A DNA stretch of 64,000 nucleotides. Origin: Caulobacter zeae (GTDB lineage: Bacteria > Pseudomonadota > Alphaproteobacteria > Caulobacterales > Caulobacteraceae). Position 1 is the stretch's first letter, and every line of letters starts with the position of its first letter. Positions 16,081-23,988 of this stretch are shown one piece after another. The notes beneath the pieces are model-generated. The model did not search any database, was not told the DNA's origin, and saw nothing but the letters and a program-made list of their open reading frames with translations. Position numbers and translations under genes: made by a program. Location: NCBI RefSeq assembly GCF_002858925.1, contig NZ_PJRS01000044.1, positions 1 to 64,000 on the forward strand, given 5' to 3'.

Positions 16081-17210
16081 CAGGCGTCTCCCTCGGACTC
16101 TTCGGAACGCTTGGCCTTCAGGCGCTCCAGGGCGCGGTCGCGGCGGGCGTCGTCGCGGGCCTCGTCGGCCTCTTTCAGCTCGCGCACGTCGCTGGCCATT
16201 TCGCGCAGGCGGTCGGCCTTCTCGGCGAAGTCGGCGGCCTCGCCTACATAGGATGACAGCTTGCGGGCCGTCTCGCGCACGTACGGATCGGCGCGGCCCA
16301 TGCCCGGGATCTTCTCGCGGGCCCGCTCGACCCAGTCGGCCGGGATGGCGTCGCGGGCGCTGTCGAGCGCGCGCTCGGCGGCGGCGTAGGCCTTGCGGCC
16401 CCGGCTGACCATGTCGCGGGCCTTGGCCAGGCGACGGTCCAGCGGATCGGTGGCGGTCGCCGCACGAGGACGCTCGGCCGGATCGCGCAGCGCCCGGCCG
16501 GCGTCGCGCAGGCCCCGACCGGCGTCGGCCAGGGACGACAGGCGGCGCGAGGGCTCGCTCAGCGGCTCGGCCTCGCGCCGGGCGGCCAGGCGTTCCCAAG
16601 GAGCTTCGCGCGACGTCGCGGCGGGGCGTTCCCAGGGCGTTTCGCGGGGCGAGGCCGCCGGGCGTTCCCACGGCCCCTCCCTGGGGGAGGCGGCTGGGCG
16701 CTCCCACGGCGCTTCACGCGGCGCGGCGGCGGGGCGCTCGAAGATTTCGGTCGGGCTGAAGCGGCGCAGATCGGGCGTCAGGCCGCCGGGCGTGGGGCGC
16801 ACCATCTCGCCCGGCGTGGCGCGCAGGCCTTCGCCGGGCGTGGCCCGCAGGGCGTCGGCGGCGGTGCCGCGCAGCGCCGGCGGCAGGGCGGTCGGATGCG
16901 GGTCCGGGCGCGGTCCGGCCTGGGCCCGGGCGACGTCGCGGCTCGCGCCCCAGCGCTCCAGTTCGGCGCGGCGCTGGTTCAGTGGCGTCACGGCGTAGCG
17001 CGGATCGCCGAGCGCGCCCTGACCCGTCAGCTGGGCCATCTTGCTCTCCAGCGCCTGGCGTTCGGCCAGCAGCCGCGCCAGGTTCGGCGACAGGGCGGCC
17101 GGATCGGCGCCCGGCGGCAGGCCGACGGCCGGGGAGGGGGCCGCGCGGGCCGGCGTCGGCGTCGGCGCCTTGGCGCGACGCAGCGCGTCCTTCCAGGGCG
17201 GATCGCTCAT
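16080..17210 (-). CDS. Proline-rich repeat protein (operon gene 7)
   Basis: A 376-residue, highly charged and probably largely disordered protein with no recognised domain. Residues about 158-205 hold four near-exact copies of a 12-residue unit, ERPAA(A/S/T)(P/S)RE(A/G/T)PW. Before that, about 121-144, there are three copies of an LRATPGEG-like unit. The C-terminal 130 residues are Arg/Glu/Ala-rich and helical. It lacks signal peptide and membrane segments. It overlaps both neighbours by four bases or one base (ATGA junctions). Repeats with regularly spaced Trp suggest a flexible tether with repeated docking sites (inference). Confidence 0.68.
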   Translation of the reverse strand: MSDPPWKDALRRAKAPTPTPARAAPSPAVGLPPGADPAALSPNLARLLAERQALESKMAQLTGQGALGDPRYAVTPLNQRRAELERWGASRDVARAQAGPRPDPHPTALPPALRGTAADALRATPGEGLRATPGEMVRPTPGGLTPDLRRFSPTEIFERPAAAPREAPWERPAASPREGPWERPAASPRETPWERPAATSREAPWERLAARREAEPLSEPSRRLSSLADAGRGLRDAGRALRDPAERPRAATATDPLDRRLAKARDMVSRGRKAYAAAERALDSARDAIPADWVERAREKIPGMGRADPYVRETARKLSSYVGEAADFAEKADRLREMASDVRELKEADEARDDARRDRALERLKAKRSEESEGDA

Positions 17211-17770
17211 CCGTTGTCGGGGTCCTTGGGCGGCGGCGCGCGTCGCTGTTCGATCAGCGCGCGGACCCTTTCCTCGAACAGGGCCGGCGGCGGTATGGGC
17301 ACCAGCTTGGTGCGCATCAGGCTCGAGCCCTCGGCGCTGTACTGGTACTTGGCCGCGTAGCTGGCGCTGACGCTGCTGGCGCTGACCGCCCCGCCGCCGC
17401 CGAACGGCGTCCAGAAGCCGCCGGCCTTGACCGTGGTGGCGCTGCTGCTGCGCTTGATCTCGGTCTCGGACTTGAACGAGATCGACATCTTCAGCTCGAT
17501 GACGGTGTCGACGAACTGATAGAAGGTCGGGGTGAAGCCCAGCTCCAGCAGGCTGTATTCCTGCCCGTCGCCGAACTTGACCATGTAGCTCTTGGACTTG
17601 GCCCCTTCGCCGTCCTTTTCCTCGTCGGCGTCCTCGTCATAGCCGGCCATCATCCGGGCGATGCGGAGCGACACGAGGTCGAGTTGAAGCTGGGCGGTGG
17701 CGATGCCCACCCCCAGGCGCTGCACCATCTCCGGGAAGGGGACGGCGAGCAGTTCTGTGCCCACGCTCAT
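17207..17770 (-). CDS. Module protein (operon gene 6)
   Basis: A 187-residue protein that is almost only the shared module. It has the N-terminal helix VPFPEMVQRLGVGIATAQLQ, the central LLELGFTPTFYQFVDTVIEL strand pair and a Ser/Gly-rich variable stretch. It ends with AKYQYSAEGSSLMRTKLVPI, PPPALFEERVRAL and a basic Pro-rich tail. It is clearly a close paralogue of operon gene 5, which differs mainly by a longer insertion after the first helix. No signal peptide. I know no function for this module; the DUF2589 group is one family worth comparing, but I cannot assign it from sequence reading alone. Confidence 0.72.
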   Translation of the reverse strand: MSVGTELLAVPFPEMVQRLGVGIATAQLQLDLVSLRIARMMAGYDEDADEEKDGEGAKSKSYMVKFGDGQEYSLLELGFTPTFYQFVDTVIELKMSISFKSETEIKRSSSATTVKAGGFWTPFGGGGAVSASSVSASYAAKYQYSAEGSSLMRTKLVPIPPPALFEERVRALIEQRRAPPPKDPDNG

Positions 17771-17791
17771 GGCGCGCCCTCCATCCTGGGA

Positions 17792-18553
17792 TTAGTCGTC
17801 CTTCTTCTCTTCCTTGCCCAGCTTGGCGTCGAGCAGGCGGCGACGACGCTCGACCTCCTCGTCCAGCTGGCGGCGGATGCGCTCTTCCAGGATGGCCGGC
17901 TGCGGTATGGGCACCAGCTTGGTGCGCAGCAGGCTCGAGCCCTCGGCCGAGTAGCTGTATTTCGACGAGTAGGTGGCGTCGACCTGGCTGGTCGAGACCT
18001 GGCTGGTGTTGCTGGTCCCGGCGCGGCCGCGGAACAGGCTCCAGCTGAAGCTCGAACCCTTGGTGGTCACCTGGTTGGTGTTGCGCGAGCTGTAGCCGGA
18101 CTCGCTGGTTCGGGTGATCTTGATGGCGATCTTCACCTCGATGATCGTGTCGACGAACTGGTAGAAGGTCGGCGAGAAGCCCAGCTCCAGCATCGACAGC
18201 CGCGTCGGCACGCGGATCAGGGTCTTGGGATCTTCCTTATTCTTGACCAGCTCGGCCTTCTGGGCCTCGACGACCTTGACCAGGGCCGCGGTGTCGCCGC
18301 CCGAGATCGCGTTGTCGGCCTCGATATAGGCCAGGGCGTCCGAGGGGGTCATCAGGTCGTAGCCGAAGAAGATCCGGCTGTCGTCGAAGGTGGTGTTGCC
18401 CTCGTCGTCGGTGACGGCCTGAAGGCCGCCCATCATCTCGGCGACCTCGATGCTGTTGGCGTCGAGCTTGATCTGGCCCTCGGCGATGGCGAAGGCCATC
18501 TGGCGGATCATGTCCCCCATGGGGACGTTCAGAAGTTCTCTGCCGATCGACAT
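17792..18553 (-). CDS. Module protein with extended insertion (operon gene 5)
   Basis: A 253-residue paralogue of operon gene 6. It has the same N-terminal helix (VPMGDMIRQMAFAIAEGQIK), the central LELGFSPTFYQFVDTIIEVK and the closing YSYSAEGSSLLRTKLVPIPQ followed by PAILEERIRRQLDEEVERRR. An acidic insertion of about 70 residues (around 45-120) lies between the helix and the central strands. The C-terminus is a charged helix ending KLGKEEKKDD. It contains no export signal. Gaps of 12 and 21 bases separate it from its neighbours, the largest within this operon. Confidence 0.72.
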   Translation of the reverse strand: MSIGRELLNVPMGDMIRQMAFAIAEGQIKLDANSIEVAEMMGGLQAVTDDEGNTTFDDSRIFFGYDLMTPSDALAYIEADNAISGGDTAALVKVVEAQKAELVKNKEDPKTLIRVPTRLSMLELGFSPTFYQFVDTIIEVKIAIKITRTSESGYSSRNTNQVTTKGSSFSWSLFRGRAGTSNTSQVSTSQVDATYSSKYSYSAEGSSLLRTKLVPIPQPAILEERIRRQLDEEVERRRRLLDAKLGKEEKKDD

Positions 18554-18565
18554 GTCTGGTCCTTC

Positions 18566-19054
18566 CTACGGTGGGGGGGCGGGCGTCGGCGCGGGGGCCG
18601 GCTCGCTGATCTTGCGAAGCAGGGTTTCGAGGTTCTCGGGCGGCGGCAGGCTGACCAGCCGGGCCGCGATCGAGCTCATGCCCTCGGCGCTGACCGAGAA
18701 CTTGCGCGCGTAGCTGACGTTGACCGAGGCGGCGACCATGACGAAGCCGGCCTGGACGCCGACCGTCGCGCCGGCCGACACGCCGAACTCGGTGCTCTCG
18801 GTCATGCTGAACGAGAGCTTGGCCTCCACCGTGGCCTCGGTGAAGCTGTAGAAGGTCGGCGTGAAGCCCAGCGAAATCAGGTTGTGGGTCTCGCCGCCCA
18901 ACTCGACCTCGGCCTCGGCCATGGCCTTGGCCGTCTCGATGCTGTTGCGGTCGAGCGCCGACTGGGCCTGGGCGATGGCGATGCCCAGGCGCTCGATGAT
19001 CTGCGGCAGCGGCGCGGACAGCAGCTGCCGGGTGACGGACGCGGTCTCGCTCAT
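18566..19054 (-). CDS. Minimal module protein (operon gene 4)
   Basis: A 162-residue protein that defines the minimal module. It begins with an N-terminal helix (APLPQIIERLGIAIAQAQSA, LDRNSIETAKAM). The segment SLGFTPTFYSFTEATVEAKL SFSMTE (written here in two parts) follows. Next is a Gly/Val/Ala-rich stretch FGVSAGATVGVQAGFVMVAA, then YARKFSVSAEGMSSIAARLV and SLPPPENLETLLRKI, and a tail of alternating Pro and Ala. The middle hydrophobic part is more likely amphipathic beta strand than a membrane helix. Its start overlaps the stop of gene 3 by four bases. No function is known. Confidence 0.7.
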   Translation of the reverse strand: MSETASVTRQLLSAPLPQIIERLGIAIAQAQSALDRNSIETAKAMAEAEVELGGETHNLISLGFTPTFYSFTEATVEAKLSFSMTESTEFGVSAGATVGVQAGFVMVAASVNVSYARKFSVSAEGMSSIAARLVSLPPPENLETLLRKISEPAPAPTPAPPP

Positions 19055-20841
19055 GGGGTGGGCGTCGGCGCGGCGTCTTTGGCTTGCGCCAGGAAGGTCT
19101 TGATCTCGTCGAGGAACTCGACCGGCGCGGGCACGGCGACGATGCGGGCCGAGATGCTGCTGTTGCCGTTGATCGACTGCTCGAACTGCCGGCTGGTGCG
19201 GTAGTCGACCGACAGGCCCACGGCGACCGAGACCTTGGGCTTGTCGCCGCTGGCGGTCGGGGCCGCGGCGATCTTGTCGAGGGCCTTGGTGACGCTGGCG
19301 CCGTCGGCGGCCGACAGGGCGATGTCGTTGGCCGACAGGGTGACCAGGTTGATGATCACCGCGTCCTTGGCGTCGGAGAAGCTGACCACGCCGCCCTTGC
19401 GCACGGCGCGCACGCCGTGGGCGGCGCTGCCGGCGTTGACGTCGCGCGCCAGGTTGAAGGCGTAGGCCTGGGGCGAGTTGGCGTCGAGCGTCGTTCCGCC
19501 GTCGCTGGCGGCCGTCCCGCTGATCGCCACCGAGGTCTCCGAGGCGCCGACCTTGACGGCCGTGCCGTCCACCGGAACCGCCGTGAAGTGGCGCACGATG
19601 ATGAAGCCGTTGCCGCCGCCGGAGCTGGTCTTGTCGGGCGTCGGGGTGGTTTGCAACTGCGTGCCGGCGGACTCGACCACGACCAGCAGGTCGTTGGAGT
19701 CGGCCAGCAGCACCTCGGCGCGGCGGAACTGCTGGTTGGCCACGTTGTCGACCGCGCCCTGGGCCTTCCAGCTGGCCTCGCCGCGGCTTTCGACCTTGCG
19801 GATCTGGCCGGGCGCGACGCCGTTGTCGCGCAGGAACTCGGCCACCTTGTTGGCGCGGTCCAGGCCCAGCTTCTGATTGTAGGGATCGGTGTCGACGCGG
19901 TCGGTGAAGCCGACGACGTCGACGGTGGCGCCGTTGGCCTTGAGGGCGCGGGCCACCAGGGTCAGTTCCTCGACGGCCGCCTGCTTGAGATCGGACTTGC
20001 CGCTGTCGAACAGCGCCAGGCCCAGGGTGCCGCCGCCGACCGGCAGGTCCGAGCCGACGGGGTCGCGCAGCAGCTTGGCCTTGAAGCCGCCCAGCGTGTT
20101 GATCTGGCTGGCCACGGCGCGGGCGTAGAGCAGGTTGTTGGCCTTGGCGTCGACCTTGGTGCTCTTGCCCGCGGCCAGCACGAACTCTTCGCTGGTGTTG
20201 TTGGTCGGGGTCTCGACGATGCGGATGACACCGAGGCTGGCCTCGGAGGCGGCGTAGAACGCCACGCTGGTGTCGGTCTTGATCGGGTTCTTGGCGGTGT
20301 CGGGCTCGAGCTTGAACGGCACCTTGGTGCGCTTGGCGCTGACATAGGCGCGCTCGAACTTGCCGGCGGGCGTGCCCAGTTTCTTGGCCAAGTCTTCGGC
20401 GGCGGCCTCGACGTCGGCGCCCGCGGCGTCGGTCTTGGTCCCGTCGACGGTGACGCTGGCCGGCAGGCTCTTGAGCGTGACCTGGGCCTCGCGGGCATTG
20501 GCGGGGGCCTGGGGGCCGCCCTGGCCGAAGCCGAAGTCCAGCTTGCCGCCGATGCCGAAGGCGCTGGCCTCGCCGACCTTCATGGTCAGCTGCATCGAGA
20601 CCGACAGGTCGGCGTGCTGGTAGTGATAGAACGGCGGCGACAGGCCCAGCTGAAGCAGGCTCTTGCCGCCGAGGCCGGGGCGCGGCTCGACGTATTCGCC
20701 GACCTGGGCCAGGCTGTTGAGGTCCAGCGCCTTCTGGGCGTCGGCGATCGACAGGCCCATGGCCTTGATGAACTCGGCGACGCTGGCGTCGGCCAGGATC
20801 TGGCCGGGCGTCATCTTCTCGATGGGGTTCTGGTCAGCCAT
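19051..20841 (-). CDS. Module protein with inserted OmpA-like domain (operon gene 3)
   Basis: A 596-residue protein, the largest of the operon. Residues about 20-100 carry the first half of the module (AMGLSIADAQKALDLNSLAQ, LQLGLSPPFYHYQHADLSVS). Residues about 535-585 carry the closing part (VGLSVDYRTSRQFEQSINGN, SSISARIVAVPAPVEFLDEI). Between them sits an OmpA C-terminal-like domain at about 272-382, with GFTDRVDTDPYNQKLGLDRA containing the Asp314 and Arg329 that in OmpA homologues bind diaminopimelate of peptidoglycan. Additional beta-rich segments flank it. The protein has no signal peptide, so either it stays inside or it is exported by a non-Sec route. Overlap of 8 bases with gene 2. 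Confidence 0.75.
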   Translation of the reverse strand: MADQNPIEKMTPGQILADASVAEFIKAMGLSIADAQKALDLNSLAQVGEYVEPRPGLGGKSLLQLGLSPPFYHYQHADLSVSMQLTMKVGEASAFGIGGKLDFGFGQGGPQAPANAREAQVTLKSLPASVTVDGTKTDAAGADVEAAAEDLAKKLGTPAGKFERAYVSAKRTKVPFKLEPDTAKNPIKTDTSVAFYAASEASLGVIRIVETPTNNTSEEFVLAAGKSTKVDAKANNLLYARAVASQINTLGGFKAKLLRDPVGSDLPVGGGTLGLALFDSGKSDLKQAAVEELTLVARALKANGATVDVVGFTDRVDTDPYNQKLGLDRANKVAEFLRDNGVAPGQIRKVESRGEASWKAQGAVDNVANQQFRRAEVLLADSNDLLVVVESAGTQLQTTPTPDKTSSGGGNGFIIVRHFTAVPVDGTAVKVGASETSVAISGTAASDGGTTLDANSPQAYAFNLARDVNAGSAAHGVRAVRKGGVVSFSDAKDAVIINLVTLSANDIALSAADGASVTKALDKIAAAPTASGDKPKVSVAVGLSVDYRTSRQFEQSINGNSSISARIVAVPAPVEFLDEIKTFLAQAKDAAPTPTP

Positions 20842-21418
20842 TCATCGGCTCCTTGATCCGCGGCGTCTGGGGGCTGGTTGGGGACTCGCAGGCGCGCGCC
20901 CTGTCGACGGTGTCGGGGCGGACGGTCCAATAGCCGTGGACCCGCTGGGCTTCGGACAGCCGGCCGGCGGGAACGCCAAGGCCGCGGGCGGTCCAGGCCA
21001 GGAGGCTGCGGGACAGGGGCAAAGCCTCGTCCAGGGCGACGGCGGCTGTCAGGCTTTCGCGGGCGGCGGTCACGTCGCCGGCCTTCAGCTCGTTGACGCC
21101 CTTGCGCTCCAGAAGGCAGGCGCGGTCGCGGCGCTGGAAGTCGCTGGGCGTTCCGTCGCCCAGTTCGGCGGCGGCGCTGCTGGCGGCCTCGCCGGCCAGG
21201 ACGGCGGCCTGCTCGTGGGCGCCGGTGCGCTCAAGGCTTTCCAGCACGCAGTGCAGGTAGTGGCGGGCGAAGATCTGCGGGGCGCGCACGCCGTGGGCCA
21301 GGCGCAGGGCCTCGCGGTACTTGGCCAGGGCCTGGTCGTGGCGGCCCTTCAGCGCCAGGACCTTGCCGGCCTCGGCGACGCCGGCGTGCAGGCGATGGAT
21401 GTCGAGGGGGGCGGTCAT
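20834..21418 (-). CDS. TPR-like helical protein (operon gene 2)
   Basis: A 194-residue, all-helical protein. Segments such as ALKGRHDQALAKYREALRLA and GDVTAARESLTAAVALDEAL have TPR spacing, suggesting two or three tetratricopeptide-like helix pairs used for protein binding. It has no signal peptide or membrane segment. The start at 21418 overlaps the stop of gene 1 in an ATGA, and its own end overlaps gene 3 by 8 bases. An assembly chaperone or adaptor role for the module proteins is inferred from position only. Confidence 0.65.
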   Translation of the reverse strand: MTAPLDIHRLHAGVAEAGKVLALKGRHDQALAKYREALRLAHGVRAPQIFARHYLHCVLESLERTGAHEQAAVLAGEAASSAAAELGDGTPSDFQRRDRACLLERKGVNELKAGDVTAARESLTAAVALDEALPLSRSLLAWTARGLGVPAGRLSEAQRVHGYWTVRPDTVDRARACESPTSPQTPRIKEPMNG

Positions 21419-22497
21419 GCGCGGATCTCGGAAAACAGCACCTCGGCCCCGGCGGCTTCCAGCCGGTGGCGCAGCAGGCGCGCGCGGGGCAGGGGCATCA
21501 GGCCGGTGGCGAGCGGGGCGACGCCGGACAGGCCGACCTCGGCCAGGACCGCGGCGGGGGCCGACAGGATGTCGAGCGCCTGGTGCGAGAAGGTCTCCAG
21601 TTCGGCGCGCACCGTCAGCCCGGCTTCGGCGTAGGCGGCCAGGCGGCCCTCCAGGTCGGCGAAGGCGACGCCGGCCTCGATGGGCACGGGCAGGGCCTGG
21701 CTCAGCAGGTCGAAGTCCTCGGCCGGAACGCCGGCCAGGGCCTCCAGCGCGGCGGCGGCCTGCGGCGGCGCGGCGACGAGGTCCAGGGTGAAGCGCAGGA
21801 AGGCCTGGTCGACGATGCGCACCTGCTCGGGCGCCTTCAGTCGCCGCCACAGGGCGTCGGCCTCGCCGCGGCTGAGGTCGAATACGGTGGCCGAGCCGCC
21901 GGCGCTGACGTCGGCGCCCGCCGGCAGCCTCTGGCGCAGGACGCTGGCCTGAAGGTGCGACAGGTCGCTGGCGAACAGGGCGAAGCGGGCCTCGTCCGGC
22001 CGGCTGGCGGTCAGGCGCACGGCGCCGCTTGGCAGGGCGGCTTCCAGTGCGCGCACCGTCGGCTCGGTGACGGCTCCCAGGATCACCCCCGGCGGGGTCA
22101 GCAGCAGGTCGAGGGCGGCGGCGGGCTCCATGCCCAGGAAGCGACCGAGGATCGCGGCGACGGCGTCGGCGGCGTCGAGGTCGAGCAGCTCGGCGGCCAG
22201 GTCCATGGTCGGGGCGCGGACCAGGGCGGCGCCGGCGGGGGCCACCGAGGCCTCGACGCCGAGCGTGCCGATCAGGGCGGCCAGGCGCGTCGCGTCGGCC
22301 GCCGGCAGGTTGGCCAGCAGCCGGGCAGGGGCGCGATAGAGGGCGTCGACCACCGTCTCGACCGGCAGTTCCAGGGCCTGGCTGAGCACCGAGGCCGCGC
22401 GGGGAGAAGCATTCCCGATGCTGATGATCAGCAGGTCGGCGGCCTCAGGTTCGACGCTTGGATACGCTACGCTGGGGGACACCGACGACTCGAGCAC
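21415..22497 (-). CDS. First operon protein, with ribosomal L7/L12-C-like repeats
   Basis: A 360-residue acidic, Ala/Leu-rich protein. It appears to contain several degenerate copies of a roughly 50-75 residue alpha/beta unit. In each, a helix ending in LL precedes a 'xxAPAxLLxxL' turn, and a second helix leads to a short strand such as LGVEASVAP or AAGAEVLFSEI. The pattern is reminiscent of the C-terminal domain of ribosomal protein L7/L12. Clear copies lie at about residues 40-88, 115-160 and 300-358. The start is GTG 22497, because GGGAGG lies seven bases upstream; GTG 22503 and TTG 22500 are in frame. It opens the operon and overlaps gene 2. Function unknown. Confidence 0.65.
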   Translation of the reverse strand: MLESSVSPSVAYPSVEPEAADLLIISIGNASPRAASVLSQALELPVETVVDALYRAPARLLANLPAADATRLAALIGTLGVEASVAPAGAALVRAPTMDLAAELLDLDAADAVAAILGRFLGMEPAAALDLLLTPPGVILGAVTEPTVRALEAALPSGAVRLTASRPDEARFALFASDLSHLQASVLRQRLPAGADVSAGGSATVFDLSRGEADALWRRLKAPEQVRIVDQAFLRFTLDLVAAPPQAAAALEALAGVPAEDFDLLSQALPVPIEAGVAFADLEGRLAAYAEAGLTVRAELETFSHQALDILSAPAAVLAEVGLSGVAPLATGLMPLPRARLLRHRLEAAGAEVLFSEIRA

Positions 22498-22602
22498 CAA
22501 CACCTCCCAAAAGGCTGGTTTCGACCGGGCTTATCCACGCTCTAGTTGGCGCGGCTGGAGACTCGTGTCAGAGTTGTATCTCTTTGTAAAGTTCGGAAAT
22601 AT

Positions 22603-22630
22603 TGCACGTGGTGAATTTGCGCCATGTGCA
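22603..22630. promoter_or_regulatory. Palindrome upstream of the ten-gene operon
   Basis: TGCACGTGG (22603-22611) and CCATGTGCA (22622-22630) form a 9-bp inverted repeat with one mismatch, separated by 10 bases. They lie in the 158-base AT-richer gap between the MFS gene's 3' end and the start of the operon. A role as an operator or promoter element of the operon is inferred; no obvious -35/-10 pair is assigned. Confidence 0.4.
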
Positions 22631-22655
22631 TTTGACCGCGTGCGGACGATCGACG

Positions 22656-23891
22656 CTAACGCCTTGCCAGCAAGGCCCCGGCGCCGGCCACGGCGGCCAG
22701 GGCGGCGGCTACGAAGACGCCGCGCAGGTCGCCGCCGGCCGACGCCACGGCGATGCCGAGCAGGGGGCCCAGCGCCTGCGACGCGGCTACGGCCACGTTC
22801 ATCAGGCCCAGGTCGCGGCCGTTGCGCGCGTTGTCGGGCAGGACCTCGGCCACGAGGGCGAGGTTGCTGGTCGAATAGACCCCGTGGCCGATCCCGAACA
22901 CGATCTGGGCGACCAGCGGGCCGGGCCATTGCGGCGCCAGCAGCAGCAGGGCGACGCCGGTCGCGATCAGCACGCCGCCCGCGATGACCACCGGCCGGCG
23001 TCCCAGCCGGTCCGACAGGAGGCCGCTCACCGCGCCGGCCGCCAGCATGCCCAGGGTCGAGGCGGTCAGCAGCAGGCCGAACGCGGCCTCGGGCGTCACG
23101 CCGGGCAGGCGGCTGGCCAGGTCGCCGCGGTCCTTGAGGTAGAAGAACAGGTAGAGGGTGTGCAGCGCCACGGCGGTCTCGACCAACAGGCGCGAGGCGA
23201 ACACCATCCGGAACCCACGATCGCCGAAGGCGGTCAGCCGCAGGCTGGGCCAGGCGATCGGGGCGCGAGCCTGAGCGGGCGGCTCGCGCAGGGTCAGGGC
23301 GAAGGGCAGGATGAGCACGGCCGTGGCGGCCACGACCGCGGCGTAGCGGCTGGTCGCCGAGACCAGCAGGGCGCCGACGACCAGGGCCGTGAACAGCTTG
23401 GAGGCCGGCAGGGCCAGGCCCGCCCAGGCCGCGGCCGCGCCCTTCTGGTGATCGGGCACCAGGTCGGGCAGCACGGCGGCCAGCGGCGCGTAGAGGGCGT
23501 TGACCGCCAGTTGCAGCACGACGACCGCGCCCAGCATCTGCCACGGGGTCTGGGCCAGGCCGACGAGAACCAGGCCCAGGGCCGTGGCCGCCCAGCCGCC
23601 GAGCATCCAGGGACGACGCCGGCCGAAGCGGCCGCGCGTGGCGTCGCTGAGCGCGCCGAAGGCGATGTGGGCGATCGCGGCGGTGATCGCCCCGACGATC
23701 GAGATCTGGCTGAGGGTCAGGTCGCGGGCGTGCGGCGCCACCTCGGCGGCCTTGAGCGGCGCCAGCAGGGTCAGGAACGGGATGAAGGAAACGAAGGCGC
23801 CGGCATTGGCCAGGCCATAGCCGGCAAGGAAGAGTCGCGAGCGTCCCGTGGTGGGCTCGGCTTCTGTAAATGGGCGGTCGCCTTGATCCAT
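22656..23891 (-). CDS. MFS sugar transporter (GPH/SLC45-like)
   Basis: A 411-residue inner-membrane protein with about twelve hydrophobic segments. The cytoplasmic loop ALSDATRGRFGRRRPWM after TM2 is typical of glycoside-cation symporters and SLC45-like MFS carriers. A second copy, GLLSDRLGRRPVVIAG, opens the C-terminal half. It is divergent from the LacI regulator, 97 bases away, and belongs by position to the beta-glucan utilisation locus. Transport of a released glucoside or glucose across the inner membrane is inferred. It is transcribed toward the ten-gene module operon but is separated from it by 158 bases. Confidence 0.85.
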   Translation of the reverse strand: MDQGDRPFTEAEPTTGRSRLFLAGYGLANAGAFVSFIPFLTLLAPLKAAEVAPHARDLTLSQISIVGAITAAIAHIAFGALSDATRGRFGRRRPWMLGGWAATALGLVLVGLAQTPWQMLGAVVVLQLAVNALYAPLAAVLPDLVPDHQKGAAAAWAGLALPASKLFTALVVGALLVSATSRYAAVVAATAVLILPFALTLREPPAQARAPIAWPSLRLTAFGDRGFRMVFASRLLVETAVALHTLYLFFYLKDRGDLASRLPGVTPEAAFGLLLTASTLGMLAAGAVSGLLSDRLGRRPVVIAGGVLIATGVALLLLAPQWPGPLVAQIVFGIGHGVYSTSNLALVAEVLPDNARNGRDLGLMNVAVAASQALGPLLGIAVASAGGDLRGVFVAAALAAVAGAGALLARR

Positions 23892-23988
23892 CCGTGGTTT
23901 ATGCGATCAGGACAGCTTGCGGTCGAGCTATTGTCAGCCTGGCCGTTCGTCACCATCGTGTCGCCCAGCGTTCGGTTCGGAGAGTTCA

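Noticed and set aside
13493-22497. The module operon considered as a prophage or type VI secretion cluster
   Set aside because: No capsid, terminase, integrase, tail sheath, VgrG/Hcp or ClpV-like gene is visible, so neither label is supported by the sequence in hand.
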